A stretch of 64,000 nt of DNA from Planctomycetota bacterium (lineage in GTDB: Bacteria > Planctomycetota > Planctomycetia > Gemmatales > Gemmataceae), in contig JACOUH010000278.1 in NCBI GenBank assembly GCA_016177925.1, positions 1 to 64,000 of the forward strand. Direction: 5' to 3'. Made by a program: the position numbers and the translations under genes. Shown piece after piece: positions 48,752 to 57,324 of this stretch (the first letter of the stretch is position 1; each line of letters opens with the position of its first letter). Under the pieces are notes generated by a model. It was given only the letters and a program-made list of their open reading frames with translations, was not told where the DNA came from and did not search any database.

Positions 48752-50368
48752 ATGGTTCCCCCGCCCCCGCCTGGCATCCCCGAGGAGTTCGACCGAGGCG
48801 TCGCCCTGGTCGACGAGGGGAAGTATGACGAGGCCATTACCGTCTTCAACGCCGTCCTGCGCGATGATCCCACACATGCCGGGGCGTTCCTGCATCGCGG
48901 CCGGTGCTGGGACCGCAAGGCGGAGCACGATCGCGCCATCGAGGACTTCAGCGCCGTGATCCGTCTCTCACCCCACGAGGCGCGGGCGTACCACTTTCGC
49001 GGCGTCTCTCACGCCAAGAAGGAGGAATTGCCCGAGGCGATGGCGGACTACGAGCGCTGCCTGGAGCTGGCGCCAACGGACGCCCGTTGCCTGAACAACC
49101 GCGGCGCCCTGTTCGCGCTGCGCGGCGACACCGATCGCGCCATGACCGACTACAACGACGCGATCGCCATGGAACCGGAACTGGAGCTTTCCTATCTCAA
49201 TCGCGCCGGCGTCTACTTCTCCCTGGACCGGGACGACGACGCGCTCGCCGACATCGAGCACCACCTGGAGCTGCGGCCGAACAGCTCGCTCGGGTTCCTT
49301 TCGCGCGGCCGGGTGTTCCAGAAGCAGAAGAAGGCTCAGCAGGCGCTGGCGGATTTCGAGAGAGCCCTGGAAATCGAGCCGACCCTGGGCGAGGCGCGCG
49401 CCTGCCGGGCTGCCCTCCTGGTCGTTCTGGACCGCGTTGACGAGGGCATCGCGGAATTCGACACCTTCTTGAAGGACCACCCGCGTGAGGCCGAGGCGTG
49501 GTTTCACCGGGGCAAGGCGTACATCGCCAAGGGACAACACACCAAGGCCCTGTCCGACCTGTCGGCTGCCCTGCGTCTGAAACCGGGCCACGCCGATGCG
49601 CTGCTGTGCCGGGCGCTGGTGTACGTGCATTTGAACGATCTGGAAGGGGCATTGAAGGACCTGAACGAGCGGATTCGTCTGAAGCCGCCCGAGGCCCTGG
49701 CCTACTTTTCGCGAGGCATGGTGCGCAGTCAACTCGACCATCCGGAGCAGGCCGTCGACGACTTCGAGCAGGCGCGGCGGCTGGACCCCAAGCACGTCCC
49801 CACGCTGGTCGGCCGCGCCATGGCCTGGGAGCAGCTGGGGAACTTCGACCGTGCCCTGGCCGACTTCGCCGAGGCGCTGCGTCTGGACCCGGCTCACGCG
49901 GGGGCCTACTACAGCCGGGCGTCCATGAATCAGCGGCGTGGCCAGTATCGCGCGGCGCTGGCTGACTTCGAGCGGGCCGTGGCCCTGCAGCCGGAGGACG
50001 CCTCGTATCGCAATCAGTTGGCCTGGCTGCTGGCCACCTGTCCGCAAGACGACGTCCGCGATGGGGCGAAGGCCGTGGAACACGCCACGAAGGCCTGCAC
50101 GCTGATGCACTGGCAGGATGGCAACTTGCTCGACACGTTGGCGGCGGCGCTGGCGGAGTGCGGCCGCTTTGCCGAGGCGGTGGAGCACGCCCGCAAGGCG
50201 GAGCTGCTGGCGCCGGAGGCTCTCCGCGCCGACATTCGGGCACACGTGCAGCTATTCCAGAGCGGCAAGCCCTTCCGCGGCAAACCCGCGGTCACAACGA
50301 GGCCATCGAACCCGAGGCGCTCGAAACCACTGCCGCCCGGCAAGCGAAAAAAACGCCCTCCGCACTGA
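48752..50368 (+). CDS. TPR-repeat protein
   Basis: A 538-residue protein. Three possible starts lie together (GTG 48746, ATG 48749, ATG 48752); 48752 has the best spacing from GGAGAG. Nearly the whole chain is about fourteen tetratricopeptide repeats (KYDEAITVFNAVLRDDPTHA, HDRAIEDFSAVIRLSPHEA, FDRALADFAEALRLDPAHA). A basic tail (SKPLPPGKRKKRPPH) closes it. There is no signal peptide, so it is probably a cytoplasmic scaffold. The 250-base spacer to the divergent DUF1080 gene shows no extra gene. Confidence 0.9.
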   Translation: MVPPPPPGIPEEFDRGVALVDEGKYDEAITVFNAVLRDDPTHAGAFLHRGRCWDRKAEHDRAIEDFSAVIRLSPHEARAYHFRGVSHAKKEELPEAMADYERCLELAPTDARCLNNRGALFALRGDTDRAMTDYNDAIAMEPELELSYLNRAGVYFSLDRDDDALADIEHHLELRPNSSLGFLSRGRVFQKQKKAQQALADFERALEIEPTLGEARACRAALLVVLDRVDEGIAEFDTFLKDHPREAEAWFHRGKAYIAKGQHTKALSDLSAALRLKPGHADALLCRALVYVHLNDLEGALKDLNERIRLKPPEALAYFSRGMVRSQLDHPEQAVDDFEQARRLDPKHVPTLVGRAMAWEQLGNFDRALADFAEALRLDPAHAGAYYSRASMNQRRGQYRAALADFERAVALQPEDASYRNQLAWLLATCPQDDVRDGAKAVEHATKACTLMHWQDGNLLDTLAAALAECGRFAEAVEHARKAELLAPEALRADIRAHVQLFQSGKPFRGKPAVTTRPSNPRRSKPLPPGKRKKRPPH

Positions 50369-50779
50369 TCTCCTCCCTCCGTTCCGCCGCACTCCGCACT
50401 TCCAGACGCAGAAAACCGGGAACGTGATGTGGGGACATCCTGCCGGCCGGAGATGATTCAGGCAGGCCGAAGCAAGCAAACCACCAGCAGCCCCTTGACA
50501 GGGCGTCACGGGTGGATTTATCCTCCATTCACCTTCTCCGCAGAACCGGCCGAACGGAGAGGCTGTTCTCGTCAGCGGCTACTCCGTTCCCGAACTTCAC
50601 GGACGGAATTCCTCTCATGACGCCGAACCCCCGCCGCTGTCAGCGATGCTGCTGTGTCCTCCCCACGAGCCACTGGCAGGCAAACAAGCCGAACATCTGC
50701 CCGGCCTGTCACGGTCGTGTTAAGGTCGGAGATTGTGTGAGCTCAGTCGCTCAACCAGCACTGGAATCAGGAGTCAGCT
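50369..50779. other. Gene-poor spacer with a possible short zinc-ribbon frame
   Basis: An open frame from ATG 50618 (MTPNPRRCQRCCCVLPTSHW) has CxxC pairs like a zinc ribbon. It has no ribosome site and overlaps the start of the next gene, so I do not call it. No repeat or RNA gene was recognised in the rest of the spacer. Confidence 0.4.
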
Positions 50780-51331
50780 ATGCGATCTTTCTGGATGGGG
50801 ACTTCGCTCCTCCAGGCACTCGTCTTTGCGTCCGGTACACTCCAAGCCCAGGTTGAGTCCGGGCCGAGCGCTGGGAGCAAAACGGAGGTCCTCAAGGCCG
50901 TCGCGGCCACTGGGGATGCTGCCGGCAAGGAGGTGGACTACGCCAGCGAACGCAAGGAGAAGCCCACCCTGTTCCTCTTCGTCCAGGCCGACAAGTGGGA
51001 CCGTCCCGTTGCCCGGTTTCTGCGAACGTTGGATCAAGAGTTGGCCAAGTCCCGTACCGACGTGCAGATCATAGCCGTCTGGCTGACGGACGACGTGGAG
51101 AAAGCGAAAGCGTACTTACCCAAGGCCCAGGAGTCGCTCAAGCTGTCGCAAACCACGTTCGCCGTCTACCGCGGCGACAAAGGGGGGCCGCCGCGCTGGG
51201 GGATTAATGCCGACGCCCACCTCACGGTGGTGGTGGCTCAGGACCAGAAGGTCAGTGCGAGCCTCGGGTTCCGCTCCGTCAATGAGACCGACGCGCCTTC
51301 GGTGCTCAAGAAATTGAAGCCGAAGAAGTGA
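50780..51331 (+). CDS. Exported thioredoxin-like hypothetical protein
   Basis: A 183-residue protein with a probable signal peptide ([20 protein letters not shown]). The mature part resembles a thioredoxin fold: [20 protein letters not shown] strand and helix, [39 protein letters not shown]. The CxxC active site is absent (ADKWDRP instead), so it is unlikely to be a redox enzyme. Planctomycetes carry many such proteins; function unknown. AGGAG lies before the ATG. Confidence 0.7.
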   Translation: MRSFWMGTSLLQALVFASGTLQAQVESGPSAGSKTEVLKAVAATGDAAGKEVDYASERKEKPTLFLFVQADKWDRPVARFLRTLDQELAKSRTDVQIIAVWLTDDVEKAKAYLPKAQESLKLSQTTFAVYRGDKGGPPRWGINADAHLTVVVAQDQKVSASLGFRSVNETDAPSVLKKLKPKK

Positions 51332-51429
51332 CGCTCCTCCAGAAGTCAAAGGACGGTCGAATCGCTCCACCTATCGGGATAAGGACGGCCCCCGCCAGGG
51401 TCAAGGGCAGACCCGATCGTCAAGACGGC

Positions 51430-51458
51430 TTGGACGTCTCCCGGCGCCGGGGTATGAT
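51430..51458 (+). promoter_or_regulatory. Possible sigma-70 promoter of guaA
   Basis: TTGGAC, a 17-base spacer and TATGAT (five of six matches at minus-10). The guaA start is 152 bases downstream. No purine riboswitch fold could be recognised by eye in the leader. Confidence 0.4.
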
Positions 51459-51609
51459 ACTTTTTTCCCTCTCCCCGCATCCCGGCTGTGCATCCTGGGC
51501 CAGCGCTCGCGAGGCAGGGTCGGGGTATTTTCCGCAGCGGGGGGGCGGGTATTCTGGACAAACAGGGAAACCTCGTCGGAAACGAGATTTGCCCGGCGAA
51601 GGCTTTGCC

Positions 51610-53178
51610 ATGACTTCCGCCGCCTCCGCGCTCGCTCCCGAGAGCGAGCGCATCCTGATCTTCGATTTCGGCTCGCAGTACGGGCAGCTGATCGCCCGCC
51701 GCGTCCGCGAGCAGAACGTCTTCTGCCAAGTCGTGCGGCACGACCTGCCGGCGCAGCGCGTCGCCGAGCTGCGGCCGCGCGGCCTGATCTTCTCGGGCGG
51801 TCCCGCCAGCGTCTACCAACCCGGCGCCCCGCGCTGCGACCCGGCGGTGTTCGACCTCGGCGTGCCGATCCTGGGTATCTGCTACGGCATGCAGCTGGCG
51901 TGCCACGTCCTGGGCAGCGAGGTGCGGCCGGCGCCCAGCCGCGAATTCGGCCGCGCTCACTGCCACGTTGAGGAGGCCGCTGGCCTGTTCGCCGGGGTGC
52001 CGCACGACACCGAGGTGTGGATGAGCCACGGCGACCAGGTGCAGTCGATCAACGGCGAGTTCGTACCGTTGGCCAGCACGCCGACCTGCCCTGCCGCAGC
52101 AGTCCGCCACCGCAGCCGGCCCGTCTACGGCCTGCAATTTCACCCCGAGGTCAGCCACACCCCCGAGGGCAAGCGCATCCTCCACAACTTCCTCTATGAC
52201 ATCTGCGGTTGCCAGGGACTGTGGAAGATCGAGTCGTTCATCGAGCGCACCGTCGCCTCGGTGCGCCAGCGCGTCGGCGACCGTCGCGTCATCTGCGGAC
52301 TTTCCGGAGGCGTCGACTCGTCGGTGACAGCAGCGCTGCTGGTCAAGGCGATCGGGCAGCAGGTGGCCTGCATCTTCGTCGACAACGGGCTGCTGCGCAA
52401 GGCCGAGTCGGACGCGGTGCGGCGCACCTTCCGCGACAACTTCCACGCCGACCTGCACGTCGTCGACGCCCGCGACCGTTTCCTGAAGGCGCTGGCTGGG
52501 ATCAGCGATCCGCAGGAGAAGCGGCGTGTCATCGGCCACGTCTTCATCGACGTCTTCAAGGATGAGGCCCGGAATATCGACAATGCCCATTTCCTCGCTC
52601 AGGGCACTCTCTACCCCGATGTCATCGAGAGCGGCGGATCGCCCGACGGCCCGGCGGCCAACATCAAGATGCACCACAACGTCGGCGGGTTGCCGAAGGA
52701 ATTGGGGTTCGAGCTGATCGAGCCGCTCAAAGACCTGTTCAAGGACGAGGTGCGCGAGCTGGGGCTGGCGCTGGGGCTGCCGGAGACGACGGTGTGGCGG
52801 CACCCGTTCCCCGGCCCGGGGCTGGCGGTGCGCTGCCTCGGCCCGGTGACGGCGGAGGGGCTGGAGATCGTGCGCAATGCCGACGCGATCTTGTTGGAGG
52901 AGTTGAAACAGTCGGGTTGGTATCGCAAGACGGCCCAGGCGTTTGCGGTGCTGCTGCCGGTGCAGTCGGTCGGCGTGATGGGCGACGGCCGGACCTACGA
53001 GCGTGTCATCGCCGTCCGTGCCGTCCAGACCGACGACTTCATGACCGCCGACTGGGCGCATCTGCCGTACGAGTTGCTGGCGAAGATCTCGACGCGTATC
53101 ATCAATCAAGTGCAGGGCGTCAACCGGGTGGTCTACGACATCAGCAGCAAGCCGCCGGCGACGATCGAATGGGAGTAG
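51610..53178 (+). CDS. guaA: GMP synthase (glutamine-hydrolysing)
   Basis: A 522-residue enzyme converting XMP to GMP with glutamine and ATP. The class I amidotransferase domain has nucleophile C in [11 protein letters not shown] and the His-Glu pair in [11 protein letters not shown]. The ATP-pyrophosphatase domain has the PP-loop [12 protein letters not shown] near 235. The C-terminal dimerisation domain ends [18 protein letters not shown], the highly conserved GuaA ending. ATG 51610 fits the family length; the upstream frame is non-coding. Confidence 0.97.
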   Translation: MTSAASALAPESERILIFDFGSQYGQLIARRVREQNVFCQVVRHDLPAQRVAELRPRGLIFSGGPASVYQPGAPRCDPAVFDLGVPILGICYGMQLACHVLGSEVRPAPSREFGRAHCHVEEAAGLFAGVPHDTEVWMSHGDQVQSINGEFVPLASTPTCPAAAVRHRSRPVYGLQFHPEVSHTPEGKRILHNFLYDICGCQGLWKIESFIERTVASVRQRVGDRRVICGLSGGVDSSVTAALLVKAIGQQVACIFVDNGLLRKAESDAVRRTFRDNFHADLHVVDARDRFLKALAGISDPQEKRRVIGHVFIDVFKDEARNIDNAHFLAQGTLYPDVIESGGSPDGPAANIKMHHNVGGLPKELGFELIEPLKDLFKDEVRELGLALGLPETTVWRHPFPGPGLAVRCLGPVTAEGLEIVRNADAILLEELKQSGWYRKTAQAFAVLLPVQSVGVMGDGRTYERVIAVRAVQTDDFMTADWAHLPYELLAKISTRIINQVQGVNRVVYDISSKPPATIEWE

Positions 53179-53223
53179 CGAGATCTGATTACCGCCGACC
53201 TCCAGGGGCAGCGATGGGAAACA

Positions 53224-53322
53224 GGGGGCGAGGGGTCTCCACGGCAGCAATGCCGTGGCCACATTGAAGCGAACATGCACGGGGCTGGCAATGACTAGAG
53301 CTACGTGCATCCCCTCGCCCCC
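53224..53322. repeat. Interrupted inverted repeat with an inner hairpin
   Basis: Outer arms GGGGGCGAGGGG (53224-53235) and CCCCTCGCCCCC (53311-53322) are 75 bases apart. Inside is the hairpin CCACGGCA-GCAA-TGCCGTGG (53239-53258). It lies between guaA and dapF and continues the hairpin-in-palindrome theme. Confidence 0.7.
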
Positions 53323-53353
53323 TCCGCAATAACGAGGAAAGGACTAGGGATCG

Positions 53354-54190
53354 GTGCGATTCTGGAAGCTTCATGGCTGCGGCAACGACTACATTTATCT
53401 TGACTGCTTCCGCCAGTCCCCGCCGCGTGATCCGGTAGCGCTCAGCCGCGCCATGAGCGACCGGCACTTCGGCATCGGCGGCGACGGCCTCATTCTCATC
53501 TGCCCGTCGGAGCGGGCCGATGCCCGCATGCGCATGTTCAACGCCGACGGCAGTGAGGCCGAAATGTGCGGCAACGGCATCCGCTGCGTCGCCAAGTTCG
53601 TTCACGACCACGGCATCGCCGTCAAGCCGACACTGACCATCGAGACGGGCCGCGGCATCCTGACGCTCGACCTCGAAGTCAAGAACGGCAAGGTGCAGCG
53701 AGTCCGCGTCGACATGGGCGAGCCGATCCTTCAAGCCGCACGCATCCCGACGACCCTGCCGGGCGATCCGCCGGTCAATGTGCCCCTGACCGTTGGTGCT
53801 CGGACACTGACCGTTACCTGCGTGTCGATGGGCAACCCGCACTGCATCAGTTACGTCGACGAACTGAGCGATGGCCTCGTCCTGGGCATCGGGCCGCAGG
53901 TCGAGCGCCACCCGGCGTTCCCGCGCCGGGTTAACGCGGAGTTCGTGCGCGTCAATCGACCCGACGACGTGACCGTGCGCGTCTGGGAGCGCGGCTCGGG
54001 CGAGACGCTGGCTTGCGGCACGGGGGCGTGTGCCGTCTGTGTCGCCAGCGTGCTGACGGGTCGCACGGGACGGACGATCACCGCCCATTTGCCTGGCGGC
54101 GACCTCGAATTGCACTGGTCGGAGAAGGACAATCATGTCTTCATGACGGGCCCTGCTGTCGAGGTGTTCAGCGGCGAATGGCCCGAGTAG
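53354..54190 (+). CDS. dapF: Diaminopimelate epimerase
   Basis: A 278-residue cofactor-independent epimerase interconverting LL- and meso-diaminopimelate for lysine and peptidoglycan synthesis. Both catalytic cysteines are visible: EMCGNGIRC near residue 73 and LACGTGACA near 220. Other family motifs are [16 protein letters not shown] and GRGI. The start is GTG 53354 with AGGAAAGGA upstream. Its presence fits a peptidoglycan-containing planctomycete. Confidence 0.96.
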   Translation: MRFWKLHGCGNDYIYLDCFRQSPPRDPVALSRAMSDRHFGIGGDGLILICPSERADARMRMFNADGSEAEMCGNGIRCVAKFVHDHGIAVKPTLTIETGRGILTLDLEVKNGKVQRVRVDMGEPILQAARIPTTLPGDPPVNVPLTVGARTLTVTCVSMGNPHCISYVDELSDGLVLGIGPQVERHPAFPRRVNAEFVRVNRPDDVTVRVWERGSGETLACGTGACAVCVASVLTGRTGRTITAHLPGGDLELHWSEKDNHVFMTGPAVEVFSGEWPE

Positions 54191-54196
54191 TCGGCG

Positions 54197-54267
54197 GCCC
54201 GCCGCTTGCGGCTTAGCGTTCGCGCCACCTGCCGGGTGGCGCGAACGCTAAGCCGCAAGCGGCGGGC
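54197..54267. repeat. Palindrome of the GCCGCTTGCGGCTTAGC family, copy 3 (33-base arms)
   Basis: Perfect 33-base arms (54197-54229 and 54235-54267) with a five-base loop TGCCG. The GCCGCTTGCGGCTTAGC core is shared with copies 1 and 2; the inner half (GTTCGCGCCACC) is new. It begins seven bases after the dapF stop codon and would make a very stable terminator-like hairpin. Confidence 0.92.
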
Positions 54268-54300
54268 TCCGACGTGATTCTGGTCTTGCAATGAGACAAG

Positions 54301-54813
54301 GTGGTCGCTATCGTGCCCCCCTCTTTGCTCAATACCGAAGAAAGATCGCCCCAGACCAAGGTGGGGCAGCCGCCCCCGACGTGGTCGGTGCGCGGCGCCC
54401 TCGTGCTCGTCGTCGCCGGCCTGCTGGCCGTCTTTGCTGTCGCCGGCTGGATTCAGCCCTACGACCAAGAGGGCCACGCCGAGCTTCTGGCAACGCATCG
54501 CCAGCTTGGCCTGCCGGAATGCTCCTTCAAGGTGATGACCGGCAAGCCCTGCCCGTCGTGCGGCATGACGACGAGCTTCGCCCTGCTCGTTCGCGGCGAT
54601 GTGGTCAACTCGGCCCGCGCTAACTTCGTGGGCACGCTGCTGGCGGTCGTGTGTCTGCTGGCCATCCCCTGGGGGGTGACCAGCCTGGTGCGCGGCCGGC
54701 TGCTCTACGTGCGGTCGCTGGAGTGGGCGCTGACCTGGGTCGTGGGCATCTTTCTGACGCTGCTGCTGGTCCGCTGGGCCCTCGTGGTCGGGGCGGACTT
54801 CTTGAGGCACTGA
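54301..54813 (+). CDS. DUF2752 membrane protein
   Basis: A 170-residue protein starting at GTG 54301. Three membrane helices are visible (ALVLVVAGLLAVFAVAG, FVGTLLAVVCLLAIPWGV, VVGIFLTLLLVRWALVVG). The DUF2752 motif KPCPSCGMTTSFALL lies near residue 83 between helices 1 and 2. The family's function is unknown. It begins about 33 bases after the palindrome at 54197. Confidence 0.85.
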   Translation: MVAIVPPSLLNTEERSPQTKVGQPPPTWSVRGALVLVVAGLLAVFAVAGWIQPYDQEGHAELLATHRQLGLPECSFKVMTGKPCPSCGMTTSFALLVRGDVVNSARANFVGTLLAVVCLLAIPWGVTSLVRGRLLYVRSLEWALTWVVGIFLTLLLVRWALVVGADFLRH

Positions 54814-54821
54814 ACCTCTGG

Positions 54822-54878
54822 TGTGGGGCAAGTTTCCAACTTGCCGAGAGAAGATGGTAAGTTGGGAACTTGCCCCAC
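54822..54878. repeat. Double-hairpin palindrome, TTGGAAA family with a different stem
   Basis: Left hairpin GGCAAGTT-TCC-AACTTGCC (54827-54845) and right hairpin GGTAAGTT-GGG-AACTTGCC (54856-54874), with GTGGGG and CCCCAC outside. The single change in the right stem keeps a G-T wobble pair. It follows the DUF2752 stop codon by nine bases. Confidence 0.82.
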
Positions 54879-54912
54879 AGCAGCGAAGGCGCGCACTCAC
54901 GGAGGAGAGGCG

Positions 54913-55605
54913 ATGTCTACCTTCTGCCGGCGATTCCTGCTCGTGCTCGGCCTGCTCGGCCTGGGCGGTGCCTGCAATCCGCTGTATCTGCCGTTCTTCC
55001 TCGCCGGCGGCGAGCCGAAGTTCCCCGCGGAGTACCAGCGCCTCGCCAGCGACGACAAGAAGAAAGAGGTCCGCGTCGCCATCCTTACCTACATGGGCGT
55101 GCCCGAGAGCGAAGATGTCCTCCACGCCGACCGCGACCTCGCCCTGAGTGTCGCCAACCAACTGCGGAAGCTGTGCAAGGAGAACGAGGAGAACGTCGCG
55201 GTCATCAACCCATTCAAGGTCGAGGAGTACAAGGCGTCGCGGCCCGACTGGCACCACCATCACGTCGACCTGGAAACGGTCGGCAAGGACCTGCACGCCG
55301 ACTACGTGATCTACATCGAGATCAACTCGCTGTCGTTCTACCAGCCCGGCACCGCCCGGCAGCTCTACCAGGGCAAGGCGAACCTGACCCTGTCGCTGGT
55401 CCACGTCGGCAAGCCGGACGACGTTTCGGCCGGGCCGCGTGAGCTGCCGTTCAGTTACCCTGGCGAGAGCCGCGGTGGAAACATTCCTGTTGACGATGAC
55501 ATGCCGCCGCACGTGTTCCGTCAGAACTTCTTCGATTCCATCGGGCTGAAACTGGCATGGAAGTTCACTGCCCATCCGACGAGTCAGCACCACTGGGCCG
55601 AGTAA
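54913..55605 (+). CDS. Lipoprotein, hypothetical
   Basis: A 230-residue lipoprotein: hydrophobic leader and lipobox LGGAC with the lipidated cysteine at residue 21. The mature part has VRVAILTYMGVPESEDVLHA, DRDLALSVANQLRKLCKENE and YVIYIEINSLSFYQPG; the pattern resembles lipoproteins annotated in planctomycetes without known function. GGAGGAGAGG precedes the ATG. Its stop codon overlaps the next start (TAATG), so the two are translationally coupled. Confidence 0.82.
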   Translation: MSTFCRRFLLVLGLLGLGGACNPLYLPFFLAGGEPKFPAEYQRLASDDKKKEVRVAILTYMGVPESEDVLHADRDLALSVANQLRKLCKENEENVAVINPFKVEEYKASRPDWHHHHVDLETVGKDLHADYVIYIEINSLSFYQPGTARQLYQGKANLTLSLVHVGKPDDVSAGPRELPFSYPGESRGGNIPVDDDMPPHVFRQNFFDSIGLKLAWKFTAHPTSQHHWAE

Positions 55606-55841
55606 TGTCCGAACCGATTGTCATCCGTTGTAGGGAGAACGGCCCGTACGTGCTCGAGGGCCCGGTCAAGGTGGTCGACCACCTTGGCAATGCGTTCACG
55701 ATTCCGGCGGGGAAAAACAACGTGGCGCTGTGCCGCTGCGGACACTCGAAGAACCGCCCGTTCTGCGATGGCTCGCACCGCGACTGCGGCTTCCAGGCCG
55801 CCGAAGTTGCGCCCGCCGACGTTGGCGAGCGGGGGGCGTGA
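55605..55841 (+). CDS. CDGSH iron-sulfur domain protein
   Basis: A 78-residue protein. The motif CRCGHSKNRPFCDGSHRD at about residues 45-62 gives the 3Cys-1His ligands of a [2Fe-2S] CDGSH cluster. The preceding part (IVIRCRENGPYVLEGPVKVV) matches bacterial single-CDGSH proteins. These carry redox or iron-sulfur transfer functions. Its last residues (GERGA) are encoded by the left arm of the repeat at 55824, so the repeat supplied the C-terminus. Coupled to the lipoprotein gene. Confidence 0.92.
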   Translation: MSEPIVIRCRENGPYVLEGPVKVVDHLGNAFTIPAGKNNVALCRCGHSKNRPFCDGSHRDCGFQAAEVAPADVGERGA

Positions 55842-55991
55842 GCCCCCTGGTTAGAGCGTTTTGCAGTCGGCCGTAGCACATAGCACAGGCGTCTCGCCTG
55901 TGCCGAACCGCGACAGCGCACAGGCGAGACGCCTGTGCTACGAGCAAATGCAAACCGCTCTAATCAGGGGGGCTCACGCCCCCCGCTCGCC
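55824..55991. repeat. Three-level nested palindrome
   Basis: Outer arms GGCGAGCGGGGGGCGTGAGC and complement (to 55991) belong to the GGCGAGCGGGGGG family. Inside are arms TTAGAGCGTTTTGCA and TGCAAACCGCTCTAA with one mismatch. Innermost are perfect 23-base arms at 55881-55903 and 55918-55940, each containing the mini-hairpin GCACAGGCG-TCT-CGCCTGTGC. The whole occupies the gap between the CDGSH and FHA genes. Confidence 0.92.
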
Positions 55992-56021
55992 AACAGCGGG
56001 CTCGGTGCGTTTCGGGCCGGA

Positions 56022-56948
56022 TCATCTCGGAAGGCGTTCGCGGTGTCCCGATCCTCGCTTGCGCTCCGGCAGTTCGCTAGTCCGTGCCGCGGACAGGACC
56101 TGGCGAAAGTCTCGAAGCAGGCGTTCGAGTTCGGACTGCTGCTTGCGGAAGGCGGCTTCGGCCTGGGCGAGAAGTTTCTGCTGGGGCGCCTGGCCGGCCG
56201 GCTCGGGATCGTGTCCTTTCTGCGGCTGTTCTTCCACAAGCAGCGCCGCACTTCTCTGTTCCAGCTCGCGCTCCTTGCGGGCGGCGTGTGCCTCGAACGA
56301 CTGGACGCTCGCCGTGTGGCGCTGGATCTCCTCCTGCAGCGCCTTATATTCTCTGTCAAGCGTGGCGCGGTCGGTCGCCAGGTCGCGCTCGGACAGCTCC
56401 AGGCGCGTCATGCGCAGTTCGTACTCGCGCTGGTGGAGGCGCAGCGACTCGACCTGCTGGTTCAGTTCCGCCCGCTCCAGTTTCAGTCGGGCACTGGCCT
56501 GGTGGAGAAGGAAGCGGTCGCCCAGCCGCTTCCGCAAGCGCAGGGCAAGGCGGCCGAGGCGGCGACGCGATCGCTGCAGTCGCTCGATCAGCACCGGGAC
56601 CGGCAGGGCGCCTTTCCCGGCGGGGTCGACGGGGAGGCGAGCCTCGAAGCTGAAGGCCCCCACCTGGATGACGTCGCCGTCCTCGAGTTCGGTTTCCTGG
56701 ACCGCCCGACCGTTGACGCGCGTCCCGGGCCGCCCGCTGCAGTCGCGCAGCAACCAGCCCGACGAACGACGCACCAGCACACAATGGACCGGGGCCACGT
56801 CGGGCGAAACCAGGTGAATGTCGCAAACCGGACTGCGTCCCATCACCAGCAGGTCGGCGTCCAGCGGCCGGACCTTCCGGGCGGCGTTGCCGTAGGTGAT
56901 GACCAGCGCCGGCGTGCCATCGATCGGCTCTTTCTCTTCGTTCCGCAT
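56022..56948 (-). CDS. FHA-domain protein with long coiled coil
   Basis: A 308-residue protein starting at ATG 56948 with GGAAGGG upstream. Residues 10-105 form a forkhead-associated domain: VMGRSPVCDIHLVSPDVAPVH carries the GR-S-H pattern and RPGTRVNGRAV the later NG motif. Residues 125-295 are an almost continuous coiled coil rich in Arg, Glu and Gln. FHA domains bind phosphothreonine, so it may act downstream of Ser/Thr kinases such as the one at 58816-60795. No membrane segment. Confidence 0.85.
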   Translation of the reverse strand: MRNEEKEPIDGTPALVITYGNAARKVRPLDADLLVMGRSPVCDIHLVSPDVAPVHCVLVRRSSGWLLRDCSGRPGTRVNGRAVQETELEDGDVIQVGAFSFEARLPVDPAGKGALPVPVLIERLQRSRRRLGRLALRLRKRLGDRFLLHQASARLKLERAELNQQVESLRLHQREYELRMTRLELSERDLATDRATLDREYKALQEEIQRHTASVQSFEAHAARKERELEQRSAALLVEEQPQKGHDPEPAGQAPQQKLLAQAEAAFRKQQSELERLLRDFRQVLSAARTSELPERKRGSGHRERLPR

Positions 56949-57324
56949 AGTACCCTTCCCGGGGCGATTCCCGACGGACGCCTGGGCGTTCCCTCAGCGT
57001 CCGAGGCAGTGTGGGGTCGTTGAAGAGGGGAGTTCAAGGGCAACAAACGGGGAATCGGACGGGATGTGAAAAGTCTAGCCCACGAAAAGAGGACGTGCGC
57101 CGCCGCGCGGGAAAAATGCGGTCGAATCTCTCCCGCTCGGCCGCCTCCCCCAACAGAACCCCACCTGCCGATGCCTAACGGCTGTGTCCGCTGCTGCCCC
57201 CTTGCCCTCCGCAACCCACCCGGTTACGATTCAGTCGGTAAGTCGATTAGTCGATCAGTCGAACAGTCGGGATGTCAAGGCCGGGTTTGCCGACTAATCG
57301 ACTTACCGACTGGGAGAATGCACT
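56949..57324. other. Divergent spacer between FHA and DUF1501 genes
   Basis: No gene is seen in this 376-base stretch. It holds the inverted repeat at 57232-57312, which ends 12 bases before the DUF1501 start codon, so the promoter of that gene probably lies in or above the repeat. Confidence 0.5.
57232..57312. repeat. Inverted repeat with 22-base arms upstream of the DUF1501 gene
   Basis: Arms CAGTCGGTAAGTCGATTAGT plus CG and the complement (57291-57312) are perfect. The 37-base loop contains further AGTCG units. The right arm directly adjoins the GGGAGA ribosome site of the next gene. Confidence 0.88.

Noticed and set aside
50618-50856. Possible small zinc-ribbon protein
   Set aside because: CxxC pairs are present, but there is no ribosome site and the frame overlaps the start of the better-supported gene at 50780.
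51346-53310. 654-codon minus-strand frame
   Set aside because: It is the shadow of guaA; no domain is recognisable in it.
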